Assembly (NCBI GenBank): GCA_030653405.1
Contig: JAURZO010000121.1
Coordinates: 1-18,164 of the forward strand
Length of the DNA: 18,164 nt
DNA from: Zwartia sp.
GTDB lineage: Bacteria; Pseudomonadota; Gammaproteobacteria; Burkholderiales; Burkholderiaceae_B
Reading direction: 5' to 3'
Shown here: piece after piece, positions 16,011 through 18,164 of the stretch
How positions within the stretch are numbered: position 1 is the first letter of the stretch
How the letters are laid out: each line of letters opens with the position of its first letter
Translations under genes and position numbers: made by a program
Notes under the pieces: model-generated
Told to the model about the DNA's origin: nothing
Database searches by the model: none
The model's input: the letters and a program-made list of their open reading frames with translations, nothing else

Positions 16011-16043
16011 ATCCAGGCGCTTGATTCAAGCGCCTGGATAAAT
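16011..16043. terminator. Terminator hairpin between convergent lipoprotein and amidase genes
   Basis: ATCCAGGCGCTTGA (16011-16024) and TCAAGCGCCTGGAT (16026-16039) are perfect inverted repeats around one base, giving a ~13-bp stem with a tight loop, followed by AAATTT. It serves the lipoprotein gene on + and the amidase operon on -. Its right arm is a near-copy of the end of the amidase gene. Confidence 0.65.
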
Positions 16044-16062
16044 TTCAAGCGCTTGGATAAAT
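16026..16062. repeat. Tandem 18-bp direct repeat spanning the amidase stop codon
   Basis: TCAAGCGCCTGGATAAAT (16026-16043) and TCAAGCGCTTGGATAAAT (16045-16062) differ at one base and are one base apart. Read on the minus strand, the second copy is the last five amidase codons plus stop (IYPSA-stop). The first copy is an extra downstream duplicate that forms the terminator arm. Confidence 0.8.
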
Positions 16063-17529
16063 CGGTGGATGCGTCACGATCGATTTGAGCTCGGGTCGCG
16101 CCTCGCGCAGTTTACTCATGTCCGGAGTTGGGCGTTTGAGCTCGGGATTTAAGTTGAATGCTTGCTCGAGTGCATGCGCAGCAGCCATGACATGTCCGTC
16201 ACCATACAGTTTTCCAGTGATCTGTAAACCAAAGGGCATGCCCTGCTCATCACGTCCGCATGGCAGTGAGATGGACGGATTGGTTGACATGGTCACCACA
16301 TAGGTCAGCGCAAGCCAGTGGTAGTAATTCTTCATTTTCTGACCATCAACCTCGTGCGCATAAAGCTGTGTCCACGGAAAGGGAGAGACGGGGACTGTTG
16401 GAGAGATGATCAAATCGTATTGGTCAGTCGCGGCCGCAAACTGACGCATGATGCGTGTTTGTTCTAAATGTGCCCAAGCGCGGTCTTCGAGCGTAATCGC
16501 CGAGGCGATCTCCATGTTGGCGCAGATATTGGGTCCAAGCGTCTCGGGATTTTTGCGCCATGTTTCAGAGAATGAGGCGACGTAATTTTCCGCACGCAAA
16601 ATATCGAAAGCACGATCCACTTCTGTGCAGCGCAAGTCAACGGGCTCGCAGACCTTTACCATGGGAGCAATTGCTTTCATGCGCGCACGAAAAACGCGTC
16701 TAATATCCTGATCGACGATACACACGCCAAAATCTTCTGTGAAGCCAATCCGTAGATTTGACAAATCAATATGAGGCATAGGCCAGATACTTGACTGATC
16801 GACGGGGTAGGCGAGAGGATCCATCGAGTCGCGTCCAAGGCTGCCCGCCATGAGAAACGCAGTATCGGCGACTGTTCGTCCCATTGGACCCAGTACCGAG
16901 ATCACGGACCAACCGAGGGCACGCGCATCGTTCGGGACTGTGCCTGGTGAGGGACGCATGCCAACTACACCGCATAAGGCAGCGGGGATGCGCAGTGAGC
17001 CACCCGTGTCAGAGCCCGTGCAAATTGGCAACATGTCTGTCGCGAGTGCAGCGGCGGAGCCGCCAGAAGAGCCCCCCGCGTTGAGCGTTGGATTAAAAGG
17101 GTTACCCGTGGCACCCCAGACAGGATTCCGTGTATTCGCACCCGCACCCATATCCGGGACGTTGGTTTTCGCCGTCACGATTGCGCCAGCTTGTCTCAGA
17201 CGCGAGACCAGGCTGTTATCGCGCGTCGGCATATGGCCACGCCGCCCGATGTTGCCCCAAGTGGTCAACAAACCTTTGGTTTCCTGCAGGTCTTTGACGC
17301 CCAAGGGCAAACCGTGCAGCAAGCTCAAGGGATCGCCACGCATCACGGCAACCTCAGCCTGCTTGGCTGATTCGCGTGCGCGTTCATAATCCGTCGCGGT
17401 CACAGCATTGATCGCCGGGTTAAAGCGATCAATCTGTGCGATGCAAGCCTCCATCAACTCTACCGGGGAGATCTGTCTTGCGCCGATTAGGCGGCGTAAC
17501 TCAATGGCAGATAGTTCAGGCAGGTTCAT
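16045..17529 (-). CDS. Amidase-signature (AS) family amidase
   Basis: A 494-residue cytosolic amide hydrolase of the amidase signature family. The Ser-cisSer-Lys catalytic triad is complete: K79 in GVKD, S154 in GGSSGGSAA and nucleophile S178 in GSDTGGSLR. Length and layout fit the family (450-500 residues), and no signal peptide is seen. There are no gatB or gatC neighbours, and the GatA-specific context is absent, so this is a free-standing amidase and not the tRNA amidotransferase subunit. The substrate is unknown. It follows the host-attachment gene by 29 nt on the same strand, probably as one transcript, with an AGGA 10 nt before the ATG. Its last five codons and stop are tandemly duplicated downstream (16026-16062). 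Confidence 0.92.
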   Translation of the reverse strand: MNLPELSAIELRRLIGARQISPVELMEACIAQIDRFNPAINAVTATDYERARESAKQAEVAVMRGDPLSLLHGLPLGVKDLQETKGLLTTWGNIGRRGHMPTRDNSLVSRLRQAGAIVTAKTNVPDMGAGANTRNPVWGATGNPFNPTLNAGGSSGGSAAALATDMLPICTGSDTGGSLRIPAALCGVVGMRPSPGTVPNDARALGWSVISVLGPMGRTVADTAFLMAGSLGRDSMDPLAYPVDQSSIWPMPHIDLSNLRIGFTEDFGVCIVDQDIRRVFRARMKAIAPMVKVCEPVDLRCTEVDRAFDILRAENYVASFSETWRKNPETLGPNICANMEIASAITLEDRAWAHLEQTRIMRQFAAATDQYDLIISPTVPVSPFPWTQLYAHEVDGQKMKNYYHWLALTYVVTMSTNPSISLPCGRDEQGMPFGLQITGKLYGDGHVMAAAHALEQAFNLNPELKRPTPDMSKLREARPELKSIVTHPPIYPSA

Positions 17530-17558
17530 GGCGCTTGCGATCCTATAGCGAGAAGGGC

Positions 17559-18002
17559 TTAATGGGTATTCATGAGCGTCTTTTGCAGCTCATTGATGGC
17601 CATGTGAGTATAGTCTTTGCTCATTTCGCTGACGACGATCTTTGATACGCTTGCTGGTAGATGTTTGCGAATCTCGCCAAGTGCATGGGGAGGCGCGATC
17701 AGAACTAATTCCTTGCAAGCACCTTCCTGGACGTCACGGGCTAAATGCTCAACCATAGCTTTCAAGAATTTATCTTCCGCGACTTGATGCAGGTCGGTGG
17801 ATTCCAATGCCGATTTGGCATGACCGGAGTTGCCACTCAGGCGTCCAGGCTGATCTCGTCCGATCTCGTGCGTGTGCTCGGTATGCTGATTGGTGCTGCG
17901 CACAAGAGTGAGCTTGACCTCACCGATTTCTCCAACGTTTTTGTACACATTCGCGCGACCACCATCTGCCACCACGACCCAAGCCTGTCTGCTAATAATC
18001 AT
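17559..18002 (-). CDS. Host attachment family protein (PF10116-like)
   Basis: A 147-residue protein resembling the 'protein required for attachment to host cells' family first named in Agrobacterium. The opening strand with WVVVADGGRANVY, the polar H-x-H-rich middle (TEHTHEIGRD), the conserved LVLIAPPHALGEIRK segment (99-113) and the SKDYTHM end fit that family. There is no signal peptide or membrane segment, so a direct surface role is doubtful. The fold has, to my recollection, been related to eRF1-like (baeRF) domains. GGAG lies 9 nt before the ATG, a good ribosome site. It is the first gene of a minus-strand pair with the amidase. Confidence 0.8.
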   Translation of the reverse strand: MIISRQAWVVVADGGRANVYKNVGEIGEVKLTLVRSTNQHTEHTHEIGRDQPGRLSGNSGHAKSALESTDLHQVAEDKFLKAMVEHLARDVQEGACKELVLIAPPHALGEIRKHLPASVSKIVVSEMSKDYTHMAINELQKTLMNTH

Positions 18003-18164
18003 TTGTCCACTCCAAAAGTAAAAAAGCTACGAACCATTCTAAGTGTAAGAAGCTGCCTTGTCTGCAATCAATGTCATTGCCGCTCAGGCTCGACGTGAGA
18101 TAGATCAAGCGCGCACTTAATACCCATATAATGACCTAGCCTTTTAACGATCGGTACCGTCCGT
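18003..18164. promoter_or_regulatory. Upstream region of the host-attachment gene
   Basis: No gene is seen in these 162 bp. On the minus strand a TAGAAT at about 18042-18037 is a possible -10, without a good -35 at normal spacing. A small palindrome CAATG-T-CATTG lies at 18069-18079. On the + strand TATAAT (18127-18132) is a perfect -10 hexamer, perhaps for a gene beyond the window. A TTGATCTATCTCA at about 18108-18096 (minus strand) resembles one half of an FNR/ANR box. Confidence 0.25.

Noticed and set aside
18096..18110. FNR/ANR-like box upstream of the host-attachment gene
   Set aside because: Only the TTGAT half-site is good; the second half does not match ATCAA.

Overview
The window looks like chromosomal DNA of a betaproteobacterium, most likely Burkholderiales (Alcaligenaceae-like). 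This rests on gene content only: a single-chain class I fumarase, a Kup transporter, an amidase-signature enzyme and a 'host attachment' protein in compact, moderately GC-rich DNA. I see no rRNA, tRNA, CRISPR array, insertion sequence or phage gene. Every stretch of more than about 150 bases is coding.

Layout. (1) 1-2300, + strand: the 3' part of a fumarase/aspartase-superfamily lyase overlaps a class I fumarase by 4 nt. (2) 2367-3224, - strand: a LOG-family nucleotide-processing protein, convergent with the fumarase. (3) 3373-6160, + strand: an FAH-family hydrolase and, 4 nt later, the K+ transporter Kup, ending at a strong hairpin (6180-6214). (4) 10734-6213, - strand, one probable operon in transcription order: OpgH (periplasmic glucan glucosyltransferase), an NdvA-type glucan ABC exporter and a SAM-dependent methyltransferase. 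(5) 10827-13312, + strand, divergent from opgH: an MDR dehydrogenase, a degenerate 6-pyruvoyl-tetrahydropterin-synthase homologue and a GT4 glycosyltransferase, tightly coupled. (6) 14192-13314, - strand: a stand-alone RibD-type reductase, and 14332-15417, + strand: a GTP cyclohydrolase II with an unusual N-terminal domain. (7) 15442-16002: a lipoprotein. (8) 18002-16045, - strand: a host-attachment-family protein and an amidase.

The most interesting part is 6213-15417. Six genes there (GTP cyclohydrolase II, RibD-like reductase, PTPS-like protein, zinc-less MDR dehydrogenase, GT4 glycosyltransferase, SAM methyltransferase) make chemical sense as a pathway that starts from GTP. It would open and reduce the ring system as in early riboflavin synthesis, then build a pteridine- or pyrimidine-derived product that is reduced, glycosylated and methylated. 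The PTPS homologue has lost its catalytic Cys, one zinc His and the Asp-His pair, so it is not a normal QueD. The RibA is not a RibBA fusion, which points to a dedicated paralogue rather than housekeeping riboflavin synthesis. An OpgH plus NdvA-type pair is embedded in the same locus. It may be a self-contained synthesis-and-export unit for osmoregulated periplasmic glucans, or its exporter may serve the adjacent pathway. The product of the locus cannot be read from the sequence.
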